From positions 1 through 20,360 of the forward strand of contig DAINBU010000095.1 of the NCBI GenBank assembly GCA_036732755.1: 20,360 bases of DNA. Direction: 5' to 3'. Made by a program: the position numbers and the translations under genes. Source of the DNA: DASRRB01 sp036732755 (GTDB lineage Bacteria; Planctomycetota; B15-G4; SIAN01). The notes beneath the pieces are model-generated. The model was not told the DNA's origin and made no database searches. It saw nothing but the letters and a program-made list of their open reading frames with translations. This document shows, piece after piece, positions 7,774 through 18,586 of this stretch; position 1 is the first letter of the stretch, and the number at the start of each line of letters is the position of its first letter.

Positions 7774-9141
7774 ATGGCCGCGTCCGAACTTTCCATGCGC
7801 CTGCAGCCGCCCGCGAGCGGGCCGGTGGTGGTCGCGGTGTCGGCGGGCGCCGACTCGACGGCGCTCGCCCTGCTGCTCGCGGATGCCAAGGTGGGACCCC
7901 TCCATCTCGCCCACGTCCGACACGGCTTCCGGCCCGACGCGGCCGCGCAAGAGGTCGCGGCGCTCCGCGAACTTTCGCGGCGGATCGGCGCGCCGCTGCA
8001 CGTCCTGGACGGCGCGCCGCCGGCCGCCTGGCGACCGGGCGCGAAGATCCCCGAAGCGGCCGCGCGCGCGACGCGCCGCCGCCTCCTCGTCGAGCTGGCG
8101 CGTCGCCTCGGCGCGCGCGTCGTCGCGCTCGCCCACCATGCGCGGGATCAGGTCGAGACGCAGCTCTTGATGGTCGCGCGCGGCGGCGGCCTGCGCGCAC
8201 TCGCGGCGATGAGCGAGGTGCGCGACGGGGGCGGAGTGACGTGGTGGCGGCCGCTGCTCGCGCAGCCTCCCGACGCGCTGCGCGCGCGCCTGCGCGACCG
8301 CTCGATCGGCTGGGTCGAGGACGCCTCGAACGGCGACCTGCGGCTGCGCCGCAACGCGCTCCGCCACCGCCTGCTCCCGCGCATCGCGCAGCGCGGCGAC
8401 CCGCTGCTCGCGCGCGCGCCCGCGCTCTCGCACCTCGCCGCGCGCGCGCTGCGACGCATCGCGGCGGTCGCGGGTGGCGCGCCGTTCGAAGCGCGCCGGA
8501 GCGTGCGCGAGGGCGCCGTCGTGCGGAGCGTCGCGGCGCTCGCGCGCCTCTCGCCGGCGCTGGTGCACGAGCTCGTACGCGCGTGGGCCGTCGATCAGCT
8601 GGGCGACGCGGCGGTCCGGACGCTCGCGCGCGGTCGCGATTCGCGCGAGCTCGTGCGGTGGCTCCAGAGGTCGCGGCGCGGCCAGCGTCGCTCCGGCGAC
8701 CTCGTGCTCGAGCGCGCCGGCGACGAGCTGCTGCTTCACGACGGCCGGCGCGCGCCCACGCAGGACGGCGCGGTCCATCGCCTCGAGCCCGGAGGTTCCG
8801 TGCGTCTCGCAGGTTCGACCGTGGAGATCGCGGCGGACGACGCGCCGAAGGACGTTGCGGCCGAGCGCGACGGCGCTCCGCTCGCCGTCTGGCTCCCGGC
8901 CGGCTCGAGCGTCACGGTCCGCGCGCGGCGCCCAGGCGACCGCATCGCCTTTTCGCCCGGCGGCTCGATGGCGTTGTCGCGCCTCGTGAACGAGCTCGCG
9001 CACCCCGGCGAGCGCGACTGCTGGCCGATCGTCTGCGTCGACGACGCGCCGGTCTGGGTACCGGGAGCGCGGCGGATCGCGCGGCCGGCGACGTTCGCGC
9101 CGGCACCCGGATCGAGGTGCTACCGCGCCCGCTTCCCCTAG
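7774..9141 (+). CDS. tilS: tRNA(Ile)-lysidine synthase
   Basis: TilS attaches lysine to C34 of the CAU-anticodon tRNA-Ile, using ATP, so that it reads AUA. The 455-residue product has the N-terminal PP-loop ATPase, HVRHGFR, AHHARDQVET and the RRNALRHRLLP segment typical of TilS. A middle helical domain follows. A C-terminal domain near 385-440 has the family VRARRPGDR and VWVPGAR signatures. The PP-loop reads SAGADS (23-28) instead of the usual SGGxDS, so the first Gly is Ala. The ATG at 7774 is preceded by a GGAAGGGG stretch; a second ATG at 7795 would also keep the PP-loop. It converges on the lipoprotein gene, with 13 nt between stops. Confidence 0.95.
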   Translation: MAASELSMRLQPPASGPVVVAVSAGADSTALALLLADAKVGPLHLAHVRHGFRPDAAAQEVAALRELSRRIGAPLHVLDGAPPAAWRPGAKIPEAAARATRRRLLVELARRLGARVVALAHHARDQVETQLLMVARGGGLRALAAMSEVRDGGGVTWWRPLLAQPPDALRARLRDRSIGWVEDASNGDLRLRRNALRHRLLPRIAQRGDPLLARAPALSHLAARALRRIAAVAGGAPFEARRSVREGAVVRSVAALARLSPALVHELVRAWAVDQLGDAAVRTLARGRDSRELVRWLQRSRRGQRRSGDLVLERAGDELLLHDGRRAPTQDGAVHRLEPGGSVRLAGSTVEIAADDAPKDVAAERDGAPLAVWLPAGSSVTVRARRPGDRIAFSPGGSMALSRLVNELAHPGERDCWPIVCVDDAPVWVPGARRIARPATFAPAPGSRCYRARFP

Positions 9142-9154
9142 GACTCCGCGCGAC

Positions 9155-10366
9155 TCAGTTCAGCGCGAAGACGTTCTCGCCGTCGCTCGCGATGAAGACG
9201 CCGCCGCCCTGGATGGTCGGCACGTGCACGAGGCGGGTCGTCGCGAAGGTGGCGACCTCGGCGCCGCTCTGGGCGCGCCGGACGCTGACCTTGCCGTGGC
9301 CCATGTCGACGTAGCAGAGGTCGCCGATGCGCGTGATCACGCGCAGCCCGCCCTCGACCGTCCAGAGCTCCTTGCCGCTGTCGGCCGCGAACGCGTGGAG
9401 CGTTTCGTCCGACCGCTGGAAGATCGCATTCCCCGCGATGGTCGCCTCGAGGTGGTGCAGGTCGCTCCCGCACGGGACCTTCCAGCGGATCTGGCCGCTG
9501 CGCGCGTCGACGTGGAAGAGGAAGCCGTTCGCCGACCCGAAGCAGAGGCTGTTGCCGGAGATCGCGAGCGGCGTCACGACGTGCGTCCCGGCCAGGCGGC
9601 GGAACCAGTTCTCCGTGGGCGCCCAGCTCGTCTCGACGGCCGGGCGGGGCGGCAGCGCGAAGAGGAGCCCCTCGGCGGTGACTCCGATCGTCTGCGCGGT
9701 CGCGCCGTCGCCGACCGACACGAGGTCGACGACCTCGGAATTCGTCGGGTACTCCCAGCCCGACGCGCCCGACGCCAGGTTCACCGCCTGCACCCCCATC
9801 GGGGCGAGGCGGCCGACATAGGCGGTCCCGCCGACGGTGACTGCGCGGGCCGAAGGAAAGAAGTCGAGGTGCTGCGAGCTGCGCATCTGACGGCGCGCGC
9901 CGGTCCGGCGGTCGACGCCGACCACCTCGTCCGTCGACACGAAAGTCGTGCTCGACGAATTGCCGCCGATCGGCAGCGTGGTCGGTCCGGCGAGCGTCAG
10001 AACCCAGCGGTGGACGCCCGAGTCGCGGTCGAGCGCGTGGACCTCGTGGACCTGGTCTTCGACCAGCACGAGGTCGCCGTCGATGGCGAGCTTCTTCGCC
10101 TGGGTCGGCTTGCTGTTGCGCTCGCTCAGGTTCATGCGCCAGAGCTCGCCGTGGAAGCGGCCGCCCGCGACGAGCGCGTCGATCGTCGGCGTCAGCTCCT
10201 CGCGCGTCGGAGCCGGGGCCTTCTCGGCGGCCTCGGCCGACTCGTTCTGTCCGGCCTTCTTGTCCGACGTGCTCGAACAGGAGGCGGCGAGGAGGGCTGC
10301 GGCGGCTCCGGGCAGGACGAGGCCGAGGCCGGTCGCGAGCAGTCCCAGGGGGCGCGCAGTCGACAT
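9155..10366 (-). CDS. PQQ-type beta-propeller lipoprotein
   Basis: This is an exported lipoprotein of 403 residues with a signal sequence at 1-29 and a lipobox-like AASC ending at C30, followed by a short Ser/Glu/Ala/Lys linker to about residue 60. The rest is built of repeats of the PQQ/BamB-like propeller type: short strands ending in patterns such as VHALDRDSG-HRW, FHVDARSGQIRW, LHAFAADSGKELW and VSVRRAQSGAEV, about one every 40-45 residues. Such propellers usually act as periplasmic binding scaffolds. BamB is the best-known lipoprotein of this shape, but I see no specific evidence for BamB function. The ATG start has GAGG about 8 nt upstream. It stands alone, diverging from yggS with a 98-nt spacer. 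Confidence 0.85.
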   Translation of the reverse strand: MSTARPLGLLATGLGLVLPGAAAALLAASCSSTSDKKAGQNESAEAAEKAPAPTREELTPTIDALVAGGRFHGELWRMNLSERNSKPTQAKKLAIDGDLVLVEDQVHEVHALDRDSGVHRWVLTLAGPTTLPIGGNSSSTTFVSTDEVVGVDRRTGARRQMRSSQHLDFFPSARAVTVGGTAYVGRLAPMGVQAVNLASGASGWEYPTNSEVVDLVSVGDGATAQTIGVTAEGLLFALPPRPAVETSWAPTENWFRRLAGTHVVTPLAISGNSLCFGSANGFLFHVDARSGQIRWKVPCGSDLHHLEATIAGNAIFQRSDETLHAFAADSGKELWTVEGGLRVITRIGDLCYVDMGHGKVSVRRAQSGAEVATFATTRLVHVPTIQGGGVFIASDGENVFALN

Positions 10367-10464
10367 GAGAGACCTCGAAGCCCTATGGTTGAACCAGCTC
10401 GCGCCGTCGTACCTCGGGTCGCTGCACGGGGTAACGGCCGGCGCGGAAGGCGCAGGATGATCCG

Positions 10465-11169
10465 TTGAACGCGCTTTCGAATCAAGGCTCGAGCCCGCTG
10501 GCGAGGCGGATCGAACGGACTCGCGCCCTCATCGCCGCCGCCGCCGCTCGCGCCGGCCGGCCGCCTCCGGAGCTCCTCGCCGTGGTGAAGCTCGTCCCCG
10601 ACGAGGTCGTGGCCGAGCTCTTCGACCTCGGGGTGAGGGAAGTTGCGGAGAACCGGGTGCAGCGCCTGGTCGCACGCCCGCCGGCGCTGCTCGAGCGGGG
10701 ACGCTTCCACCTGATCGGCTCGCTGCAGACCAACAAGGCGCGCAAGGCGGTCGAGACGGCCGCCGAGTTCCACGCCCTCGACCGCTTCGACCTGATCGAG
10801 GTGCTGCAGCGCGAGACGGCCCGGATCGAGCGGCGCTGGCCGGTCTGGATCGAGGTCAACCTCGCCCGCGAACCGCAGAAGCACGGCGTCGACCCCGACG
10901 ACCTGCCGGCGCTCGCGTGCGGCGTCGCGGCGGCGCCGGAGCTCGAGCTGCGCGGGCTGATGACGATCGCGCCGATCGCCGACGACCCCGAGCTGGCGCG
11001 CCCCCACTTCCGCGAGCTGGCGCGCTGGTCGGCCTCGCTGCGCGCCGAAGGGATCCTCCCCCCCGCCGCGAGCGGCCTCTCGATGGGGATGTCGAACGAC
11101 TACGAGGTGGCCATCGAGGAGGGCGCGACGATCGTGCGCATCGGCTCCGCGCTCTTCCACGACGAGTGA
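10465..11169 (+). CDS. YggS/PROSC-family PLP-binding protein
   Basis: The 234-residue product is a fold-type III PLP-binding protein of the YggS/PLPBP family, which takes part in vitamin B6 and amino acid homeostasis and has no confirmed enzymatic reaction. K42 in AVVKLV is the expected PLP Schiff-base lysine. Other family signatures are ENRVQ, FHLIGSLQTNKAR, LRGLMTIAP and LSMGMSNDYEVAI, with a final IVRIGSALF. The start is TTG at 10465, preceded by AGGA 7 nt upstream; an ATG at 10457 hits a stop after three codons. The family's usual Ser/Thr before Lys (VSK/VTK) reads Val here. The FHA-kinase gene follows on the same strand after a gap of about 118 nt. Confidence 0.93.
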   Translation: MNALSNQGSSPLARRIERTRALIAAAAARAGRPPPELLAVVKLVPDEVVAELFDLGVREVAENRVQRLVARPPALLERGRFHLIGSLQTNKARKAVETAAEFHALDRFDLIEVLQRETARIERRWPVWIEVNLAREPQKHGVDPDDLPALACGVAAAPELELRGLMTIAPIADDPELARPHFRELARWSASLRAEGILPPAASGLSMGMSNDYEVAIEEGATIVRIGSALFHDE

Positions 11170-11287
11170 GCGCGCCCGCGGGGGCCGTTTCCAGGGGAGG
11201 GTGCGCCCGCTAGCTTCGTCGGATCACCCGCCGCTCCCGGCGCGACGCCCGGAGGTCGGCGGGGAGCGCCGCAGAGGATCCTCGCCC

Positions 11288-14007
<2,720 letters not shown>

Positions 14008-14011
<4 letters not shown>

Positions 14012-14817
14012 GCGACCCGCTCGCGCACGTCGAGCGGTGGGCGAGGCCGCTGCGGGCAGCGGCTTCGGGAGCGAAGGCGCGCTGGCTCCTGCTCTCGCGC
14101 TTCGGCTTCGAGTTCCTGGGCGCCGCGGTCGCGCGCGAGCGGCCCGAGGAGATCGCGGGGCTCGGCACGCTGCGGCGCGCGCAGCTCGGCAACGTTGCGC
14201 TGCTCGCGCTCGACCGGCCGGCCGACCAGGGCGGCGAGGCGGGCGACGCCGCGGGCGACGCGCTCGCCGTGTTCGCGGCGGGACGGGCGGGCCTGCGCGG
14301 GGTGATCCAGTGCATCGCGGCGGCGTCGCTCGAGGAGCGCGTCGCCGCCCCCACCTTCGCGCTCGTGCGCGACTGGCTGCGCTGGAGCGACGAAGATCCG
14401 CTGCGCGGCGGGCCGGCGGCGCAGCCCGGCGCGCGCTTCCCCGACCTGCGCGGCCTCTCCGACGCAGACGAGACGCGGCGCGTCGCGGCGCGGCTGCGCG
14501 CGCGCTCCATTCCGGCGGCCGTCGCGGTCGCGCGGCGCGGGCCGTCGGGCGCGACGCGCGCCGAGCTCGAGGCGATGCGGCGCCTCGGCGGCGAGCTCGT
14601 CGTCGAGGCCGGCGCCGCCGAGCGGATCGCCGCCCTCCAGCAGGGACTGCGCGGCGTCACGCTCGCGCTCGTCCTCGACGCGGCGTTGCAGTCGCCGCCG
14701 GCCGATCCCGGAGCGCTCGCGGCGGCGGCCGACGCGCTCCTGCCGAAGCTCGCGCCGCTGCTCGGCGAGGTCCTCGCGCTGCTCGACGAGGCCGAGCAGG
14801 CGGAGGGCTCCAGGTGA
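14008..14817 (+). CDS. Unknown protein between FHA-kinase and purN
   Basis: I do not recognise this 269-residue, Ala/Arg/Leu-rich protein. It has no signal peptide, membrane segment or known motif and should be cytoplasmic. The sequence looks like a mixed alpha/beta fold, with hydrophobic strands such as GNVALLALDR and LALVLDAAL, and a Glu/Asp-rich C-terminus. The GTG start overlaps the kinase stop codon (GTGA), and its own stop overlaps the purN GTG in the same way, so translation of all three is probably coupled. Codon use matches its neighbours (strong G/C third positions), supporting it as a real gene. A role linked to the kinase or to purine synthesis can only be guessed from position. 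Confidence 0.8.
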
Positions 14818-15452
14818 TCCCCGCCACCGCGGCCGATCCGCTGCGCCTCGCGATCCTGCTCTCCGGGTCGGGGCGCACCTTCGAGAACCTCCACGCCGAG
14901 ATCGCCGCCGGCCGCCTGCCGGCCCGCATCGTCGGCGTGATCGCGTCGCGCGCCGACGTGCGCGGTTGCGCGCGCGCGCGCGAGCTCGGCCTCCCGACCG
15001 AGGTGGTGCGCCGCCGCGACTTCGACGGGGCGCAGCGCTACGGCGACGCGCTCGGCGAGGTGCTCGCGCGCTGGCGCACCGAGCTCGCCGCCATGGCCGG
15101 CTTCCTCCACCTCTGGAGCGTGCCGCCCGCGCTGCGCGGCCGCGTCATGAACATCCACCCGGCGCTCCTCCCCGCGTTCGGCGGGCAGGGCATGCACGGC
15201 GCGCACGTCCACGCGGCGGTCCTCGCGAGCGGCGCACGCCTCTCCGGCTGCACCGTCCACTTCGCCGACGACCAGTACGACGCCGGCCCGATCATCGTCC
15301 AGCGCGCGGTCCCGGTCGCATTCGAGGACACGCCGGAGACGCTCGCGGCGCGCGTCTTCGAGCAGGAGTGCCTCGCCTATCCCGAGGCGATCCGCCTGTT
15401 CGCCGCCGGCCGGCTCGAGATCGTCGGGCGGCGCGTCCGCATCCGAGGTTGA
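14814..15452 (+). CDS. purN: Phosphoribosylglycinamide formyltransferase
   Basis: PurN transfers a formyl group from 10-formyltetrahydrofolate to GAR in step three of purine synthesis. The 212-residue product begins with the substrate-phosphate loop LLSGSGRT (15-22). It has MAGFLHLWS, then the catalytic triad N113 and H115 (MNIHPALLP) and D156 in QYDAGPII, matching N106, H108 and D144 of the E. coli enzyme. The GTG start at 14814 overlaps the preceding stop codon and has GGAGG about 8 nt upstream. Homology begins a few residues after it, so this short form is preferred over the longer open frame. Related hydroxymethyl- or formyltransferases share this fold, but length and motifs fit PurN. It converges on the pseudopilin-like gene, 27 nt away. 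Confidence 0.92.
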   Translation: MIPATAADPLRLAILLSGSGRTFENLHAEIAAGRLPARIVGVIASRADVRGCARARELGLPTEVVRRRDFDGAQRYGDALGEVLARWRTELAAMAGFLHLWSVPPALRGRVMNIHPALLPAFGGQGMHGAHVHAAVLASGARLSGCTVHFADDQYDAGPIIVQRAVPVAFEDTPETLAARVFEQECLAYPEAIRLFAAGRLEIVGRRVRIRG

Positions 15453-15479
15453 CGCTCCGGCGCGAGACTCCGCTCAGCG

Positions 15480-16235
15480 CTACTCCTCGCGGGCGTTCGA
15501 GACGAACTGCCCGGTCGGCACGTGGTAGACCCAGCCGGTCGTGTCGTCGGCCGCGGGCAGCGCCGCGGTCGACACGATCTTCACGCCGTTCGAGCCGTTC
15601 CACGGGTTCGGCGGGATCCCCGCCCTGAGGTAGGGCCCGAACGCACCGCCGGGCTGCACCTGGCCGCGCGCGTCGGTCGGCAGCGTGAGCTGCCGCACGA
15701 GGCGATCCCCGTCGACGTTGCTGTCGTCGTCGAGTCCCGGCATGCGACCGACGTGGTCGTCGCGGTAGCGCTTCGACGCGCCGTTCATGAAGCGCAGGTC
15801 GGTGGCGAGCGCGGTGCGCCGCATCTCGGAGCCCGCCTTGAAGTAGGCCGGCACGAGCGCGCCGCCGAGCCCCAGCGTGACGAGCGCGATCAGCAGCAGC
15901 AGCTTCTTGGTGTTCTTGGGACGCCGCACCTTCGCGATGCGCGCCGGCGCCTGCGACCGCGCCGCCATCATCGGTTTCAGGGTCGCCGGCGGGAGCGGCG
16001 TCGCGGCCACGTCGCGGCGCGGCGCGGAGGGAGCGGCGCGGCGCGGCCCGGCCTCGCGGCGCAGGGGCGTCGGCTCGGCCGGAAGGACCGGCTGAAGCGG
16101 CGGCGCGTTCGGCACGACCTGCTGGATGGGACGGCTGGGCGCGGCGGCGTCGCCGGCGCCGCGCAGCAGGTCAGCGACGCGCACCTTCGCCGGCGCGTCG
16201 CCACTGGGTGAGCGCAAGCCCGAATCCGCGCTCAT
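15480..16235 (-). CDS. Membrane-anchored pseudopilin-like (GspG C-domain-like) protein
   Basis: The 251-residue product has a Pro/Ala/Arg-rich, probably disordered cytoplasmic part (1-110), one membrane segment (111-131) and a C-terminal domain (140-251). That domain resembles the major pseudopilin GspG: a helix with ATDLRFMNGASKRYRDDHG-like spacing (LRFMNGASKRYRDDHVGRMP), then LTLPTDARG, GPYLRAGIPPNPWNG and a final GWVYHVPTGQFVSN. It lacks the prepilin peptidase site and FTLIE helix that a real pseudopilin needs, so it is likely a bitopic membrane protein with a borrowed external domain. The ATG at 16235 has GGGAGG 9 nt upstream and lies inside the 3' end of the preceding gene, overlapping by 65 nt in another frame. 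Function is unknown. Confidence 0.82.
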   Translation of the reverse strand: MSADSGLRSPSGDAPAKVRVADLLRGAGDAAAPSRPIQQVVPNAPPLQPVLPAEPTPLRREAGPRRAAPSAPRRDVAATPLPPATLKPMMAARSQAPARIAKVRRPKNTKKLLLLIALVTLGLGGALVPAYFKAGSEMRRTALATDLRFMNGASKRYRDDHVGRMPGLDDDSNVDGDRLVRQLTLPTDARGQVQPGGAFGPYLRAGIPPNPWNGSNGVKIVSTAALPAADDTTGWVYHVPTGQFVSNAREE

Positions 16236-16830
16236 CGTCGCATACCTCCCAGACCTCTCCGCCGAGCCGCGCGAGGACTTCGCGCGCGCGCCGGATCGTC
16301 GCCCGATCCGCAGCGACCGGTGGCGCCGCGGCGGTGCTGGTGCAGTCGACCCGGACCCGGCCGACCACGTCCCGCACGCGCACTTCCACCAGTGTTCGGC
16401 GCGGGACGCGTTCCAACAAATCAGAAAATAGTGCCGATACGACTTCGAGCAGCTCGGCGCGCGCACCGACGACCCACGCCTCGCGCGTGCTTTCGAGCAC
16501 CCGCACGCGGACGGAGAGCCCCTCCAGCAGGGCGCGGTGGCCGGCCACCGCCTTCTCCACGACGTCGAGGAGGTCGACCGTGTCGGACGGCGGCTCCGGA
16601 ACGAGCACGCCGAGCTCCAGCGTGTTGGCCACGAAGACGTCGAGCCGCTCGCACTCGCGCGCGACGGCGCGGCCGGCGGCGGCGAGGTCGCCGTCCTTGC
16701 TCGCCGCGCAGCGCTCCCCCAGCCGGATCAGCGCGGAGAGCGGGAGGCGGAGCTCCTCCGCCAGGTGGAGCGAGAGCTCCGACACGGACGGCTCCGCCGT
16801 CGACTCGTCCTTGCGCCGCGACCCCGGCAT
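16171..16830 (-). CDS. Degenerate sensor histidine kinase-like protein
   Basis: The 219-residue cytoplasmic protein has the layout of a HisKA plus HATPase core but seems catalytically dead. Residues 17-75 fit the dimerisation helices, with EELRLPLSAL aligning to the H-box HELRTPLxxI, so the phosphoacceptor His is E25. Residues 122-143 fit the N-box region, where the usual NLxxNA reads ALFSDL, placing Asp (D137) at the Mg-binding Asn. The end (GFGLAL, 202-207) resembles the G2 box. No sensor domain or membrane segment is present. The ATG at 16830 follows a G-rich stretch; the longer open frame upstream has no homology and runs into the divergent permease gene. It overlaps the pseudopilin-like gene by 65 nt. 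Assignment rests on pattern only; a diverged HATPase protein of another type is possible. Confidence 0.65.
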   Translation of the reverse strand: MPGSRRKDESTAEPSVSELSLHLAEELRLPLSALIRLGERCAASKDGDLAAAGRAVARECERLDVFVANTLELGVLVPEPPSDTVDLLDVVEKAVAGHRALLEGLSVRVRVLESTREAWVVGARAELLEVVSALFSDLLERVPRRTLVEVRVRDVVGRVRVDCTSTAAAPPVAADRATIRRAREVLARLGGEVWEVCDDERGFGLALTQWRRAGEGARR

Positions 16831-16969
16831 CCAACCGCCCCCACCTGCGCATCGGCCCGCGCCCCTCGCGGGCTTCTCTCGCCGCCCCCCTGTCGGCAAC
16901 CTGGGGCGACGTCTGTTGCGCGCAGCGGCGCTGGACGAAGGGAAAACGCTTCGAGGGGGAGCGCCGAGC

Positions 16970-18586
16970 ATGACGGGCAAGACGGTCGGGATCATCTTCC
17001 GCAAAGAGTTCCTCGACATCATGCGCGACCGCAAGACGCTGATCTTCATGATCGCGCTGCCGCTGCTCCTGATCCCGGCCCTGATGACCGCGATCACGCG
17101 CATCGCGATCCGGGGGCAGCAGACGGCGCGCCGCACGCCGCTGATCGTCCAGTGCGAGAACGACGGACGCGACCGCTTCCTCGCGCTGCTGCGTACCGCC
17201 GCACACCGCTACGAGGCGCAGTTCGACATCACGTTGACGCTGCTCGGCCCCGACGTGAGGGGCAAGGTCGACGCGCTGGCGAAGGACCTCGGCCTCTCGC
17301 GCCAGGACGTGCTGCTCGGCCTCAATTCCGACGCGCGCGTCCGCACCCATCCGCGCGTGGCGGAGCTCCGCGCGGCGCTCGCGACGGCGCAACCCGAAGT
17401 GCAGAAGAAGCTGCGCGGCGGCGGCGCGGACAAGCCCCTGCCCGCCGAGCTGCTGGGCGTCGGCGTGAAGGGTTGGAACGACGACGCTCTGCGCGACTTG
17501 CGGAAGCTGAGCGACCTGCTCTCGCCGCTCACGACCCTCGACTTCCGGACGGCGGCCGAGGTCGCTGCGCTCCCTCCGGGCCCGCGCGCTTCCGCGCCCG
17601 ACGCCGACCTGCCGTCCTCCGTGCGCGGCGACGCGGAGCGGCGCGCCGCGGCCCTCGCGATCACGTCGCAGCGCATCCACGCGCGGCTGCGCGTCCCGAC
17701 CGTCCTCGACGACAAGATCGTCGACGGGGTCGACACGGTCGGCCTCGAGGTCGAATGGGACTCGACCTGGCCGCTCAGTGACGAGGCGCACCGCCGCCTG
17801 AGCGACGCGATCACCGAAGCGGCGCACTCGGTCCGCGAGGCGCGCCTCGCGAAGGCCGACCTCCCCGGTTCGTTCGTCACGCCGGTCGAGATGACGGAGC
17901 AGAACGTCTCTCCGCCGGAGAAGGAGGCCCTGAACATCGTCGGCGGCTTCCTCCCCTACATCCTGATCCTCATGTGCTTCCTGGGCGGCAACTTCCCCGC
18001 GAGCGACCTCGGGGCGGGAGAGAAGGAGCGCCTCACGCTGGAGACGCTGCTCGTCACGCCGGCGAGCCGCGTGGAGATCGCGGCGGCGAAGTTCCTGGTC
18101 GTCTTCTGCTGCGCGATGACCGCGGCGGTCTTCGCCACGGGGTCGCTCGCCTACACGTTCCAGTCGGGGCTCATGTCGCCGGAGCTCGCCGCCAACATCA
18201 AGCTCGACCTGCGGTCCACCACGATCGCGCTCGCGCTCCTGCTGGTCATCCCGCTGGCCGCGGTCTTCTCGGCGATCCTCCTCTCGCTCTCGATCTACGC
18301 CAAGTCGTTCAAGGAGGCGGCGACCTACATGGCGCCGGTGCAGATGCTGATCATCATCCCGTCGGCGCTCTCGATGATCCCGACCATCCAGCTCGACCGC
18401 GTGACCGCCTGGATCCCGGTCGTGAACGTCACGCTCGGGCTGCGCGAGGTGCTGACGCTCGGCGGCAAGGCGGCGCCCTGGACCGAGCTCGGGATCACCG
18501 TCGGCTCGTCGCTGCTGCTCGCCGTGCTCGCGCTCAAGTTCTGCGCGAACCGCTTCTCGCGCGAGGACGTCCTGTTCCGGAGCTGA
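16970..18586 (+). CDS. ABC-2 / NatB-type exporter permease
   Basis: The 538-residue membrane protein is the permease half of an ABC exporter of the NatB group (sodium or drug export; substrate unknown). An N-terminal amphipathic stretch with RKEFLDIMRDRKT leads into TM1 (23-43). A large extracytoplasmic domain (about 44-320) follows. From about 323 come roughly five more membrane segments, with the NatB signature GEKERLTLETLLVTPASR at 350-367. The external domain is much larger than in ordinary NatB and contains a charged, Ala-rich middle section (about 95-240). The ATG has GAGGGGGA 9 nt upstream. No ATP-binding subunit gene adjoins it on either side in this window, so its partner must lie elsewhere. 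It diverges from the sensor-like gene with a 139-nt spacer. Confidence 0.9.
   Translation: MTGKTVGIIFRKEFLDIMRDRKTLIFMIALPLLLIPALMTAITRIAIRGQQTARRTPLIVQCENDGRDRFLALLRTAAHRYEAQFDITLTLLGPDVRGKVDALAKDLGLSRQDVLLGLNSDARVRTHPRVAELRAALATAQPEVQKKLRGGGADKPLPAELLGVGVKGWNDDALRDLRKLSDLLSPLTTLDFRTAAEVAALPPGPRASAPDADLPSSVRGDAERRAAALAITSQRIHARLRVPTVLDDKIVDGVDTVGLEVEWDSTWPLSDEAHRRLSDAITEAAHSVREARLAKADLPGSFVTPVEMTEQNVSPPEKEALNIVGGFLPYILILMCFLGGNFPASDLGAGEKERLTLETLLVTPASRVEIAAAKFLVVFCCAMTAAVFATGSLAYTFQSGLMSPELAANIKLDLRSTTIALALLLVIPLAAVFSAILLSLSIYAKSFKEAATYMAPVQMLIIIPSALSMIPTIQLDRVTAWIPVVNVTLGLREVLTLGGKAAPWTELGITVGSSLLLAVLALKFCANRFSREDVLFRS

Noticed and set aside
10367..10464. Sigma-70 promoter (TTGAAC ... TACCTC) before yggS
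   Set aside because: The -10 match and the spacer are both poor, and the -35-like box alone is not convincing.
11201..11287. GTG start for the FHA-kinase
   Set aside because: Its purine-rich stretch abuts the codon, and the extra 29 residues are unconserved. The TTG at 11288 has better spacing and starts at the FHA homology.
14968..14982. Alternating GC run, possible Z-DNA
   Set aside because: It encodes Arg-Ala repeats inside purN and is expected by chance in such GC-rich coding DNA.
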